This document shows positions 7,600-16,382 of a stretch of 64,000 nucleotides of DNA, piece by piece. The stretch is from positions 82,697 through 146,696 of the forward strand of contig CAZWPX010000005.1 of assembly GCA_964636125.1 (NCBI GenBank), given 5' to 3'. The stretch is from CAJINA01 sp964636125. GTDB lineage: Bacteria > Desulfobacterota > Desulfobacteria > Desulfobacterales > CAJINA01. How positions within the stretch are numbered: position 1 is the stretch's first letter; every line of letters begins with the position of its first letter. The notes beneath the pieces were generated by a model that saw nothing but the letters and a program-made list of their open reading frames with translations, searched no databases and was not told the origin of the DNA. A program made the translations under genes and the position numbers.

Positions 7600-9228
7600 T
7601 TATCCTTTCGACCGTAAATACTTCAGGTGCCTGTTGATATCTGCGTAAATCTCGTCAAAGCCGATTCCGGCACACGAATCTGTCAGCCAAACCCGTCGTT
7701 TCCAGTTATCCTGCCGGGTACGCATACCCAGGACCAGCTGCAGGTCTGCCTGCATTTGTTTCGCACCCGGAAGATCTGCTTTATTAACGACAAAGATATC
7801 ACCGATCTCCATTAAGCCCGCCTTCATGCACTGGATAACATCCCCGGCGCCGGGCATGGTCAGGGTGATGACGGTATCGGCTGCAGGCACAATGTCAAAC
7901 CCGGTCTGTCCGACACCGACGGTTTCAAAAAGGATGATCTCTTTGCCCGCCGCATCCAGGATGTCGGCCACTGCGGCGGCCTGACGGGCCAGGCCGCCGG
8001 AACTTCCCCGGGAGGCCATACTGCGGATGAAAACAGCAGGGTCCCTGACCACTGCATGCATGCGCAGACGATCGCCCAGAAGCGCCCCTCCGCTGACCGG
8101 ACTGCTGGGGTCTACCGCGATGACCCCGATTGATTTCCCGGCCGACCGAAACAGACCGATCAGTCGGCTGGTAAATGTACTCTTGCCCACACCGGGCGGG
8201 CCGGTGATGCCTATCCTGTGGGCCTTGCCAGTGTGCACGCGCAAGGTTTCAACCAGGGGAATGGCCAGGTCGGTCCGGTTTTCGACGTTACGGATCGCAC
8301 TGGAAACAGCTCCCGGCCGATTGTTTACGACCCTGTCCGCCAGGGTTATCGCGGCGGACGACTGTTCCCGGCTGAATGATTGGCTAAGGGTGGAGGTGCC
8401 ATCCGCTTCCGGATCATAAGGTGCCAGAAACTTTCTCAGCACCGCCTCCAGAGCCGATCCGGAAACCGCGCGGGCCTTGTCCGAGATGGTGTCGCAGTAA
8501 GCGGCGTCTCCCCGGGGATCGATGTCACCGAGCTTCATCTTGTGCGGTACGTCAATTCCGGATCTTACCAGCCCCCGGATAACGCCGCCGATCTCGGCCC
8601 GAACATCCCCGTTGTCGACGGTCCCGATGAGTTCGCCGCTCTTGACCGGTTGGCCGATATCCATTCGAGTCTGGAACTTTCCGGTGCAGGGCGCCCGCAA
8701 AACGCGCTCGCTGGTAAAACCGGCGATATTTCCAGGTATACCGGTATTGGGCTGGGCCCGGCCGTGGGTAATGATGCGTCCCAGGTGATGTCCCCGATTG
8801 GTTTCGATGACGGTGTGCACATCATGCCCCGCTTCAAATCCCGGGCCCAGGCCGATGACCAGCGGGGCCTGGGCCAGGCGGGTACCGAGGTTCTGTTTGG
8901 CTAAAACAGCGTCTATGACCACGTCGGGCTGCATGGCGGCGAGGGTTTCTCCGTCCGGGTCCACCAGCACCGCGATGTGACCTTTTTCCCAGGCTTTGGT
9001 CACGTCGGTCGCGTCGGCGGTTTTCACAGCGGTAACCGCTTCGATGATTTGACAGTCAGTGTAAACCGTTTCGGAGAAGGCGACCAGGCGGCGAACGGCC
9101 AGCGGGCGCGGGACCTCGAGCATAAAGATTCGCCGGATGTTGGCCCGGTAGAGCCGCCAGGCAACGGCGCTGGCCATTTCACCGGCGCCTTTTATACAGA
9201 TGGTTAGTTGGGAAATGGATTTATTCAT
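7600..9228 (-). CDS. Fusion of YqeB (Se/Mo hydroxylase maturation) and MeaB (B12 mutase GTPase chaperone)
   Basis: One uninterrupted frame of 542 residues contains two proteins normally encoded apart. Residues 1 to about 270 are YqeB-like: a Rossmann start (IKGAGEMASAVAWRL), then LVIGLGPGFEAGHDVHTVIE, then HGRAQPNTGIPG. After a linker of about 25 residues, residues 290-542 are a MeaB/ArgK GTPase: Walker A GPPGVGKS at 343-350, AVDPSSPVSGGALLGDRLRM, ETVGVGQ and NKAD. MeaB protects and reloads coenzyme-B12 mutases. The C-terminus stops at HLKYLRSKG, so the dimerisation arm of ordinary MeaB seems to be missing. The mutase at 23.3-25.4 kb is the obvious client. Domain assignments are firm; the reason for the fusion is inference. 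Confidence 0.9.
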   Translation of the reverse strand: MNKSISQLTICIKGAGEMASAVAWRLYRANIRRIFMLEVPRPLAVRRLVAFSETVYTDCQIIEAVTAVKTADATDVTKAWEKGHIAVLVDPDGETLAAMQPDVVIDAVLAKQNLGTRLAQAPLVIGLGPGFEAGHDVHTVIETNRGHHLGRIITHGRAQPNTGIPGNIAGFTSERVLRAPCTGKFQTRMDIGQPVKSGELIGTVDNGDVRAEIGGVIRGLVRSGIDVPHKMKLGDIDPRGDAAYCDTISDKARAVSGSALEAVLRKFLAPYDPEADGTSTLSQSFSREQSSAAITLADRVVNNRPGAVSSAIRNVENRTDLAIPLVETLRVHTGKAHRIGITGPPGVGKSTFTSRLIGLFRSAGKSIGVIAVDPSSPVSGGALLGDRLRMHAVVRDPAVFIRSMASRGSSGGLARQAAAVADILDAAGKEIILFETVGVGQTGFDIVPAADTVITLTMPGAGDVIQCMKAGLMEIGDIFVVNKADLPGAKQMQADLQLVLGMRTRQDNWKRRVWLTDSCAGIGFDEIYADINRHLKYLRSKG

Positions 9229-9315
9229 GGCAATGCTATCAGGGTGAATTCAATGTTACTTCACTCCCGGTGAAGGTGAAACAAACAATTGGTAAAAACA
9301 GATGCCGGCATTCCC

Positions 9316-10335
9316 TTACTTTCCAAAAGGGCACACCGGGTACCGGCATCGCTCACAATTAAGGCAGAGGCCGCCGTGTCCCATGGCAACAATGTCTGCC
9401 CGGGTAATCGCCTCACCGGCCAGGACCCGGGGCAGGAGCAGGTTGAAGACCGTTACCCGGTGATAGTACACGCAGGCCGGCAGACCGACTATAGGGACAT
9501 CATCATACAGGGCATACAGGAACATGGCCCCCGGCAGGACTGGAGCGCCATAAGCCACCAGTCGAGCCCCGGTTGCCAGGACACCTTCTCTGGTAACATC
9601 ATCCGGGTCGACGGACAACCCCCCCGTGGTAATGATCAGATCACATCCGGCCGCTGCCAGCTGCCGGATGGCCCCGGCAACCGCCTGGGTGTCGTCGGGA
9701 ACAACGAGCTTGTGGGTGACTGTGGAACCGTAGCGGACAATCGTCGGTTCGACGAATTCATCGAAAGCATCATGGATGACGCCCTTGTACACTTCTGTCC
9801 CGGTTACCACCGCGCCCACTTTCCAGGTCTGGAAAGGCAGCACTTTTAAAACCGGCTGCCCGGCACCCGCGACGGCCTCAAGGCGTTCGATATTTTCAGA
9901 CCGGGTGGTCAGCGGGATGATGCGGGTGGCCGCCACGGTCTGGCTCTTTGTACAGGGCGTGTTGTTTTTCAGCGTTGAGACGATGATGTCTTCTATACTG
10001 TTTATATGTAGCAGGGCTGCCGCATCAACTTTCAGCAGGCCGTCCGTCAGGCAGCACATATTGGATTTGCCTTCAACCGGTTCAGTCCACTCGATATGTT
10101 CCCCGCAGATGGCGGCACAAATTTTGACAGCGGCATCATCTTCATGCAGCGTGTCAGGGGATAACTTCAGGACATACAGGTGGTTTTTGCCGATTTTTTT
10201 AAGTTCGGCAACATCATCGGCCTGGACGATATGCCCTTTTTTATAGGCGACGCCTTTAAATTCTCCGGGAACGATGCGGGTAACGTCATGGGCCAGCACT
10301 GTTCCCACTGCATTTTCTACCTTTATTTTTTTCAT
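9316..10335 (-). CDS. MoeA/MoaB-like molybdopterin-binding protein with cysteine-rich tail
   Basis: The 339-residue protein has a MoCF-biosynthesis (MoaB/Mog-like) domain in its second half, with VGAVVTGTEVYKG and the molybdopterin-binding ITTGGLSVDPDDVTREGV. The N-terminal part resembles the substrate-side domain of MoeA-like proteins (VGTVLAHDVTRIVPGEFKG). The end carries four cysteines in CLNCERCRYPVCPFGK, suggesting a bound metal or cluster. Proteins of this kind accompany xdhC, yqeB and mocA and probably handle molybdenum insertion or cofactor processing for hydroxylases. The gene is divergent from the mocA-like gene, and the 131-base gap must hold both promoters. Confidence 0.85.
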   Translation of the reverse strand: MKKIKVENAVGTVLAHDVTRIVPGEFKGVAYKKGHIVQADDVAELKKIGKNHLYVLKLSPDTLHEDDAAVKICAAICGEHIEWTEPVEGKSNMCCLTDGLLKVDAAALLHINSIEDIIVSTLKNNTPCTKSQTVAATRIIPLTTRSENIERLEAVAGAGQPVLKVLPFQTWKVGAVVTGTEVYKGVIHDAFDEFVEPTIVRYGSTVTHKLVVPDDTQAVAGAIRQLAAAGCDLIITTGGLSVDPDDVTREGVLATGARLVAYGAPVLPGAMFLYALYDDVPIVGLPACVYYHRVTVFNLLLPRVLAGEAITRADIVAMGHGGLCLNCERCRYPVCPFGK

Positions 10336-10466
10336 AAACTTTATGTGCGTTTCACCCGTTTCAAATTTTAGATGGCCTCTATCCGGTTCCCTGTGCTAAA
10401 CTGCCTTGCGGGTCAGAGGTCGTCAGGCGCTGCGGCCGCCCAAATGCCAGCAGGGATTAAATCAAT

Positions 10467-11135
10467 ATGACCACATCAGGCTCCATCACGGGGATTATCC
10501 TGGCGGCCGGCATGTCCACCAGGCTCGGCCGGCCCAAACAGCTTTTGAAAGTCGGCGGTGAGTTCATCATCAACCGTGTGGTTGATGCCGCTTTGAATTC
10601 AGGCCTTGAAAAAATCATCGTGGTCCTGGGTCATCGCCACCGGGAAATCCAGGTGGCAATGGGTGCTCGGTTGACGGTACCCCGATTAAAGGTGGTGATC
10701 AATCGGGACTACCGCCGGGGGCAAAGCCACTCTTTACGTTGCGGTGTGCAGGCAATCCGGTCAGACTGTGCGGCCTGCATGTTTATGGTGGCGGACCAGC
10801 CCCTTCTGGACGCCGGAACCATCGACCTGCTGATCGAACGCTTCCGGTTGTCTGCCAGTGAGATCTGCGTGCCGCTTTGCCGGGGGAAACGGCAAAGTCC
10901 CACCCTGTTCAGCAGTCGTTATTACGATCGTCTGCTGGCCATCACCGGCGATATCGGCGCCAGGGGCATCATAGCGGCAGAACCGGAAAGTGTCCTGCTG
11001 GTGGAGATCGACCGGCAGGATGTCTTCAGGGATATTGACACCCCGGCGGATCTGGCCCGGATGGAAACCCTATTTCAAAAGTCCCGGCAGGTAAGTCACC
11101 AGGCCCGGGAAGATCATCAGGATGATCACGCATAA
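10467..11135 (+). CDS. MocA-like molybdenum cofactor cytidylyltransferase / nucleotidyltransferase
   Basis: MocA attaches CMP to molybdopterin, giving the MCD form used by bacterial xanthine-dehydrogenase-type enzymes. The 222-residue product shows the NTP-transferase fold: GIILAAGMSTRLGRPKQLL at residues 8-26, VVLGHRHREI, MVADQPLLD and a C-terminal DIDTPADLARM. ATG 10467 follows a modest AGGGA site. The last 66 bases overlap, tail to tail, the end of the convergent TRAP large permease gene, which is unusual and could give antisense pairing of the two mRNAs. Context supports a role for the molybdenum enzymes of this locus; the exact nucleotide used is not visible. Confidence 0.85.
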   Translation: MTTSGSITGIILAAGMSTRLGRPKQLLKVGGEFIINRVVDAALNSGLEKIIVVLGHRHREIQVAMGARLTVPRLKVVINRDYRRGQSHSLRCGVQAIRSDCAACMFMVADQPLLDAGTIDLLIERFRLSASEICVPLCRGKRQSPTLFSSRYYDRLLAITGDIGARGIIAAEPESVLLVEIDRQDVFRDIDTPADLARMETLFQKSRQVSHQAREDHQDDHA

Positions 11136-12374
11136 AATATACGCCGGCAGGAAATAGGTGACTCCCTTGAAGACATCTTCCAAGGGCACGTTTTTGGCCA
11201 TGCCGCCGACCACATAGGTGGTGGCGCCCACCGGTGGCGTCACCGCCCCCAGGGTGGTCACCACGGTAATCGTCACCCCGAACCAGATGGGGTCATAGCC
11301 CAACTGACGGGCCACCGGGAAAAATATCGGGATGGTGATCAACAGGAGTGCCAGGGCATCCATAACCGCGCCGCCGATGATGTAGATAAAGAATATGATC
11401 CCCATTATCACAGTACCGCCCACCGGCAGATCCACCACCCAGGCCGCAATATCAAATGGTATCCGGGTAACCGCCAGAAAGCGGCCGAAGATCATGGCGC
11501 CGGCGACAATCATGATTACCATGCAGGAGATACGCAGGGTATCGGTGACAGAAAGGATAAATCCCTTCCAGGTCAGGCGCCGCTGGAGGGTGCTGATAAT
11601 GACCGCGAACAGCGCCCCCACCGCGCCTGCTTCGGCAGGTGTGAAGTAGCCGAAGTAAAGACCCAGCATCACGATAGAAAACAGCAGCAGCATTTCAAAG
11701 GCGCCGGTTAGCGCCTTGAACTTTTCGGCGATTGTTGTTTTGGGGCCGACGGGTCCCCAGTCCGGGTGCAGGCGGCACACGGCATAGATGGTGGTCATCA
11801 GCAGCAGGGCCAGGATCAGTCCCGCACCGATGCCGCCATAGAAGAGCTTGGCAATGGATTGCTCTGTGGACAGGCCGATGATGATCAGAACAACACTGGG
11901 GGGTATCACTACGCCCAGGGTGGAACCGCAGGCAATGGCCCCGGTGCTCAGCTTTGAATTATAGCCGAATTTTTCCATCTGGGGCAGAGCCACCGTTGTC
12001 ATGGTGGCCGCGGTGGCCGCATTGGAACCGCAGATGGCCGCAAATGCGCTGCAGGCCATGACGGTAGCCATGGCAATACCCCCCCGGATTTGTCCAATCC
12101 ATTTATAGGCGGCCTTGTACAGCTTTTCGTTTACGCCCGAATAAAATGCAATCTGGCCCATAAAGATAAATAGCGGTATAACGGTCAGGCCGTATTTCGA
12201 AAAAGTATCCCACAGGACCGAACTGACCATATTCAGTCCGGCTTTAAAAGAGATCACATAGCAAAAACCGCAAAATCCCACCAGGCCCATGGCAAAGCCT
12301 ACCGGCATTCCAAAAAAGAAGAGGATCAGTAGCAGGATGATAATTCCGGAAATTCCAACGGCGGCTAAACTCAA
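11070..12374 (-). CDS. TRAP transporter large permease (DctM-like)
   Basis: This is the 12-helix membrane subunit of a tripartite, sodium-driven uptake system for organic acids. The 434-residue product is hydrophobic throughout and shows family segments such as PLFIFMGQIAFYSGVNEKLY, CGSNAATAATM, ACGSTLGVVIPPSV and GAVTPPVGATTYVVGG. The start is TTG 12374, which overlaps the stop of the small permease gene in a TTGA junction, indicating translational coupling. With the two genes upstream it forms a complete P-Q-M TRAP operon. Its position beside indole-type catabolic genes suggests import of an aromatic or heterocyclic carboxylate such as indoleacetate; that substrate is inferred. Confidence 0.92.
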   Translation of the reverse strand: MSLAAVGISGIIILLLILFFFGMPVGFAMGLVGFCGFCYVISFKAGLNMVSSVLWDTFSKYGLTVIPLFIFMGQIAFYSGVNEKLYKAAYKWIGQIRGGIAMATVMACSAFAAICGSNAATAATMTTVALPQMEKFGYNSKLSTGAIACGSTLGVVIPPSVVLIIIGLSTEQSIAKLFYGGIGAGLILALLLMTTIYAVCRLHPDWGPVGPKTTIAEKFKALTGAFEMLLLFSIVMLGLYFGYFTPAEAGAVGALFAVIISTLQRRLTWKGFILSVTDTLRISCMVIMIVAGAMIFGRFLAVTRIPFDIAAWVVDLPVGGTVIMGIIFFIYIIGGAVMDALALLLITIPIFFPVARQLGYDPIWFGVTITVVTTLGAVTPPVGATTYVVGGMAKNVPLEDVFKGVTYFLPAYILCVIILMIFPGLVTYLPGLLK

Positions 12375-12862
12375 GATTCACCCCCTTTTTGCGGAATCAA
12401 GGCCTTTATCAAATCCGTCAGCATAGCGAGCGCCAGGACCAGGCACCCGAAGGCAACCGTATAGGTAAAGGGGTAGTAGACGATTCTGAGCGTTTCCGTA
12501 ACTTCACCAGTTTCCAACAGAGTTGTTGCCTTAACCGCCACCTGCCAGGCAACAATGCTGAAAAAAACCGTGCAGACACCGTTATTGACAGCTTGCAGTA
12601 CTTTCTTGGTGTTGTCAGAAAATTTGTTGATGAGGACATCAACAGCGATATGCCCTTTGTTTAACTGGGTGTAGCCCAGGGCCATGGCCGTGACGATGGC
12701 TCCAAAATAGCCCATGAGTTCAAAAGTCCCCCGGATAGGGCCCCAGATGTTTCTAGAGAAGATATTGGCGCAGGTCAATAGGACCATGGCGACCAGGAAC
12801 GTGCCGCCAATGAAAGTCAGCAGTTTGTTCAGAAACAGGTTGAGCTTGTCCAAAAAATCCAT
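12371..12862 (-). CDS. TRAP transporter small permease (DctQ-like)
   Basis: The 163-residue protein has four predicted membrane helices and the DctQ signature (LLTCANIFSRNIWGPIRGTFE, MALGYTQLNKGHIAVDVL). It pairs with the large permease to receive substrate from the periplasmic binding protein. The stop overlaps the start of the large permease gene. A stable hairpin lies between this gene and the upstream binding-protein gene, at 12907-12928. Confidence 0.92.
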   Translation of the reverse strand: MDFLDKLNLFLNKLLTFIGGTFLVAMVLLTCANIFSRNIWGPIRGTFELMGYFGAIVTAMALGYTQLNKGHIAVDVLINKFSDNTKKVLQAVNNGVCTVFFSIVAWQVAVKATTLLETGEVTETLRIVYYPFTYTVAFGCLVLALAMLTDLIKALIPQKGGES

Positions 12863-12906
12863 GCCATGCCTCTTCGCCAGGTTATGGGGTGTTGTCTAAG
12901 TCACGT

Positions 12907-12928
12907 ATGGGCACCGATGGGTGCCCAT
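12907..12928 (-). promoter_or_regulatory. Intercistronic stem-loop between dctP-like and dctQ-like genes
   Basis: A 9-bp perfect stem (ATGGGCACC with GGTGCCCAT) closes a 4-base loop. On the coding (minus) strand no U-tract follows it, so it is not an ordinary terminator. Hairpins at this position in transport operons often protect the upstream binding-protein mRNA from decay, so that more binding protein than permease is made. That role is inferred here. Confidence 0.6.
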
Positions 12929-12961
12929 CCTAAAAAACGTGAGTATGCAGTGCGGGATAAT

Positions 12962-13984
12962 TTACTTGGAATACTTGTTAACCAGCATGCCGATGTAGTC
13001 TACGATATTTTGAGCCGGAAGGCCTTTAGCTTCGGCGCCTTTTACCCATTTGTCAGACAGGAAGGCAAGTTTCGCGTCCCACTTGGCTTTTTCCGCTTTG
13101 GAGAGTTTTATAAACTCGACCCCCTGCTGCGCTTTTGACCATTCAACGGCTTTGTCTACATGATTATCCATGTAGTTGCCGGTCCACTCGGACTGCTCCA
13201 GGATCAGGTCGTTCATTACCTTCTGAACGTCTGCTGGCAAGGCATTCCAGGAGTCCATGTTCATGACGACTGCGAAGGGATAGATAACCGTATTGGTCAT
13301 GGTTACATACTTACAGTCTTCAGCGAATTTGAAATCTTTCATGGTTTCAAGGGATGAGAAAAGCCCTTTGACAACCCCTTTTTGCAGGGCCTCAACAGTT
13401 GCCGGCATGGGCATGCCCACGGGGTTGGCGCCCCAGGCTCCCAGGATCTGGGCCGCACCGCCGGAAGCTCTCAAGTCCAGTCCCTTAAGGTCACCCAGAT
13501 TCCGAACCGGGACTTTTGACATGATATTGGTCGGGGCCGTGGTGAACATGGCCAGGACCTTGACTTTGGCAAACGGTGCCGGTTTATACTTTTTGTAAAG
13601 ATTCAGCAGGGCCAGGCTACCCACTCTTGAATTGGGAATTCCCAGGGGCAGGCTGGTGGCGTTGGTTACCACAAAACGTCCCGGCTGGTAGGCCATGCAG
13701 AGGTTACCGATATCGGCCTGGCCGGCGATAACGCCGTCCATCATGTTCTTGGCCCCCAGCAGGGTGCCGCCGGGGTAGGTGCTGACGGCCACTTTCCCGT
13801 TTGTGCGTTTCTCGACTTCCTTTTTCCATCTTTCCATCTGAACGCACGGAAAGGTGGGGGCTGGCGGGAAATTGGCGTAGCTCAGTTTAATGGTCCCGGC
13901 AATAGCGGTGGGTGCAATGAAAATAGTTATGCAAACTGACACCATGAAGAATACGGCTAACGGTAGAGCCACTTTCTTGTTCAT
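12962..13984 (-). CDS. TRAP transporter periplasmic solute-binding protein (DctP-like)
   Basis: The 340-residue protein starts at ATG 13984 after an excellent AAGGAGG site. It has a signal peptide (residues 1 to about 29, ending near AIAGT) and then a DctP domain: LSYANFPPAPTFPCVQMERW, VAVSTYPGGTLLGAKNMMDG, the family's conserved arginine region in DLKGLDLRASGGAAQILGAW, and MPMPATVEALQKGVVKGLFS. It captures the substrate in the periplasm and hands it to the permeases. It is the first of three TRAP genes and lies just downstream of the molybdenum hydroxylase genes on the same strand. The ligand cannot be read from the sequence; context suggests an aromatic acid. Confidence 0.92.
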   Translation of the reverse strand: MNKKVALPLAVFFMVSVCITIFIAPTAIAGTIKLSYANFPPAPTFPCVQMERWKKEVEKRTNGKVAVSTYPGGTLLGAKNMMDGVIAGQADIGNLCMAYQPGRFVVTNATSLPLGIPNSRVGSLALLNLYKKYKPAPFAKVKVLAMFTTAPTNIMSKVPVRNLGDLKGLDLRASGGAAQILGAWGANPVGMPMPATVEALQKGVVKGLFSSLETMKDFKFAEDCKYVTMTNTVIYPFAVVMNMDSWNALPADVQKVMNDLILEQSEWTGNYMDNHVDKAVEWSKAQQGVEFIKLSKAEKAKWDAKLAFLSDKWVKGAEAKGLPAQNIVDYIGMLVNKYSK

Positions 13985-14066
13985 CTGGAACCTCCTTGTT
14001 AAAGGTTACGGGGCATCATTGCGCCGCGCAGGGCGGCAACTGGCAGGATGCCCCTGTAGCGTGTGC

Positions 14067-16382
14067 TCAGCATATCTGCTTTTTTTCGGTTAGCGGGTCA
14101 ATGCCGCAGGTGGTAATACCCGCTTTCTTTTTTATAGCCGCCAGGACCTTTTCGGGCGTGATGGGCAGATCTTTGATCCGAACCCCGATGGCGTCATAAA
14201 TGGCGTTGGCCACAGCCGGGGCCGTGGGGACACATCCCGGCTCGCCGATTCCTTTGGCGCCGAAGGGTCCGTCTTTGTCCGCCGTTTCCAGGACCGGGGC
14301 TTCGATGTTTACTGTATCTTTGGCAGTCAGGATCTTATAGTCCCGGAAATTCGGATTCATCATTTCGCCTTTTTCAAGGATGACCTGTTCGGTGAGTGCG
14401 TATCCGATTCCCATGAGCACCCCGCCGTATACCTGGCCTTTGAGCAGCATCGGATTGATAGCCTTACCGACATCATGGGCAGCGATATACTGGAGAATAT
14501 CGACCTTGCCGGTTTCCTCATCCACTTTTACGCGTACACCGTGGGTTCCGAACGTATAGGTCATGGAAAGGTTGCCCCGGAAATCACGGCCCAGGTTTTC
14601 ATTGTCTGGATCGTAAAAGCATTCGCCTGTGAGCATTTGCCCCCCGTGGCTGAAATGCGCTTTGCGCAGCAGTTTCCCAATCTCAATACGTTTTTCAGGG
14701 GCATCGCATACGTAAATTTCACGGGCTCCGGCGGTCAGGTCGCCAGGCGTGACTTCGAGCTGGCCGGCTGCCATCTCAAAGAGCCGTTCCCTGATTTGCC
14801 GGGCGGCCCCCAGGGCTGAATTGCCGGCCACGAAAGTGGTGCGGCTGGCGTGGGCGCCGACATCCCAGGGGCAGACATCGGTGTCCGTATGGATAACATG
14901 GATATCTTCAATTAGCAGTCCCAGCTCCTCGGCCACTATTTGGGCGATAACGTTGTCGGCGCCCTGGCCCATGTCCGAGGCCCCGGTAAACACGTTGGCC
15001 TTGCCATAGTCATCCATTTTTATAATGGTACCGCAGCCATCTGATTTATAAACGCGCGCACCGCCCCCGACATGGATCAGGGATGCTATGCCGATACCTT
15101 CTCCCGAACCACGCTTGCCGCCGCCGGCCAGCTTTTCAGTGACCGTTGAAATGCATTCCGTCAGGCCGCACGAAGTGATGCGAAAACCCTGGGTGGAGAC
15201 ATCTCCGGATTCGTTGGCGTTGATCCTGCGGAACTCAACCGGATCGATGCCGGCCGTTTCAGCCAGCATGTCCATGGCGCTTTCAATGGCAAAGGTGGCC
15301 TGGGGGTTTCCGTAACCGCGCATGGCCTGAGAGTAGGTGTTGTTTGTATATACGCATTTGGCTTCATAGCGTACATTGGGAACTTTGTACAGGGTGGTGA
15401 TCGGCATCATCATGACCGAGGGTGTCGTGGCACCCCAGGAAGTGTAAGCACCGTTGTCCAGAATCATGGAGATGTCTCTGAAAAGCAGCCGGTGATTGTT
15501 GTCACATCCCTGGGCAATGTGGATGATTGCTGGCTGGCGGGTGGATGTGGCGATAAACTCCTCCTGGCGATCAAAGAGTATCTTGACCGGCTTGCGGGTG
15601 TAAAATGCCAGCAGGATGGCGATATGTTCATAGGCGTAAGTGTCCAGTTTGCTGCCGAAACCGCCGCCGATACAGGGTTTGACTACCCGGACTCGTTTTT
15701 CTTTTAGTCCCATGGCTTTCAGAACACCCAAAAAGTCTTTCTGGGCCAGTGAAGGTATCTGGGTGTTGGTGTGGACCGTCAGGTTGTTGGCGTGGTCGAA
15801 TTCGGCAATGGCGCCGCTGGTGCCCATGCAGCAATGGGTGACCCAGGTAGTGGTGAACCGGTCTTCAACCATCCAGGCCGCCTCCTGGCGGGCGGCCTCC
15901 ACATCTCCGTAGTGCAGCTTCCAGGGCATCTTGAGGATATTGGTTTTATGGTTTTCATGGACCAGCGGGGCATCCGGCTTAAGGGCCTCTTCCGGATCAA
16001 AGACACAGGGCAGCGATTCATAGGTCACTTGAATGAGGCCTATCGCCTCACGGGCGGTATCCGGGTCGGTGGCAGCCACCGCAGCAACTTCATCCCGGTA
16101 GGAACGGACTTTACCTGTTTTCAGCGGGGGGTTGTCCTTGTATACACCCATTCTTATGGCCGGGATGTCCTCGCCGGTGAGAACCGCCCTGACGCCGGGC
16201 AGTTTTTTAGCCCGGGAGGTGTCGATGTGTGCAATTTTTGCGTGGGGATACTTGCTGTACAGGATTTTACCGTAAAGCATGCCCGGCCTTTTGAGGTCCT
16301 GTATGTACTGAACCCGTCCCGTGGCTTTATCAACGGCATCCAGCTTGGGGATGCTCTTTCCGACGATATTCAGATCACCCAT
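14067..16382 (-). CDS. Xanthine-dehydrogenase-family molybdopterin-binding subunit (hydroxylase 1)
   Basis: This 771-residue catalytic subunit holds molybdopterin cytosine dinucleotide and hydroxylates a substrate carbon with water. Visible motifs are the N-terminal a/b hammerhead, CIGGGFGSK, MRGYGNPQATFAIES, GASDMGQGADNV and GPFGAKGIGEPG, in which Glu714 is the conserved catalytic base; the enzyme should therefore be a competent hydroxylase. It follows the [2Fe-2S] and FAD subunit genes directly; its ATG at 16382 abuts the stop of the [2Fe-2S] subunit gene. By analogy with anaerobic indoleacetate degradation it would oxidise indoleacetate to the 2-oxo lactam, the substrate of the hydantoinase-type hydrolase next door. 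The substrate is inferred from gene order only. Confidence 0.9.
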   Translation of the reverse strand: MGDLNIVGKSIPKLDAVDKATGRVQYIQDLKRPGMLYGKILYSKYPHAKIAHIDTSRAKKLPGVRAVLTGEDIPAIRMGVYKDNPPLKTGKVRSYRDEVAAVAATDPDTAREAIGLIQVTYESLPCVFDPEEALKPDAPLVHENHKTNILKMPWKLHYGDVEAARQEAAWMVEDRFTTTWVTHCCMGTSGAIAEFDHANNLTVHTNTQIPSLAQKDFLGVLKAMGLKEKRVRVVKPCIGGGFGSKLDTYAYEHIAILLAFYTRKPVKILFDRQEEFIATSTRQPAIIHIAQGCDNNHRLLFRDISMILDNGAYTSWGATTPSVMMMPITTLYKVPNVRYEAKCVYTNNTYSQAMRGYGNPQATFAIESAMDMLAETAGIDPVEFRRINANESGDVSTQGFRITSCGLTECISTVTEKLAGGGKRGSGEGIGIASLIHVGGGARVYKSDGCGTIIKMDDYGKANVFTGASDMGQGADNVIAQIVAEELGLLIEDIHVIHTDTDVCPWDVGAHASRTTFVAGNSALGAARQIRERLFEMAAGQLEVTPGDLTAGAREIYVCDAPEKRIEIGKLLRKAHFSHGGQMLTGECFYDPDNENLGRDFRGNLSMTYTFGTHGVRVKVDEETGKVDILQYIAAHDVGKAINPMLLKGQVYGGVLMGIGYALTEQVILEKGEMMNPNFRDYKILTAKDTVNIEAPVLETADKDGPFGAKGIGEPGCVPTAPAVANAIYDAIGVRIKDLPITPEKVLAAIKKKAGITTCGIDPLTEKKQIC

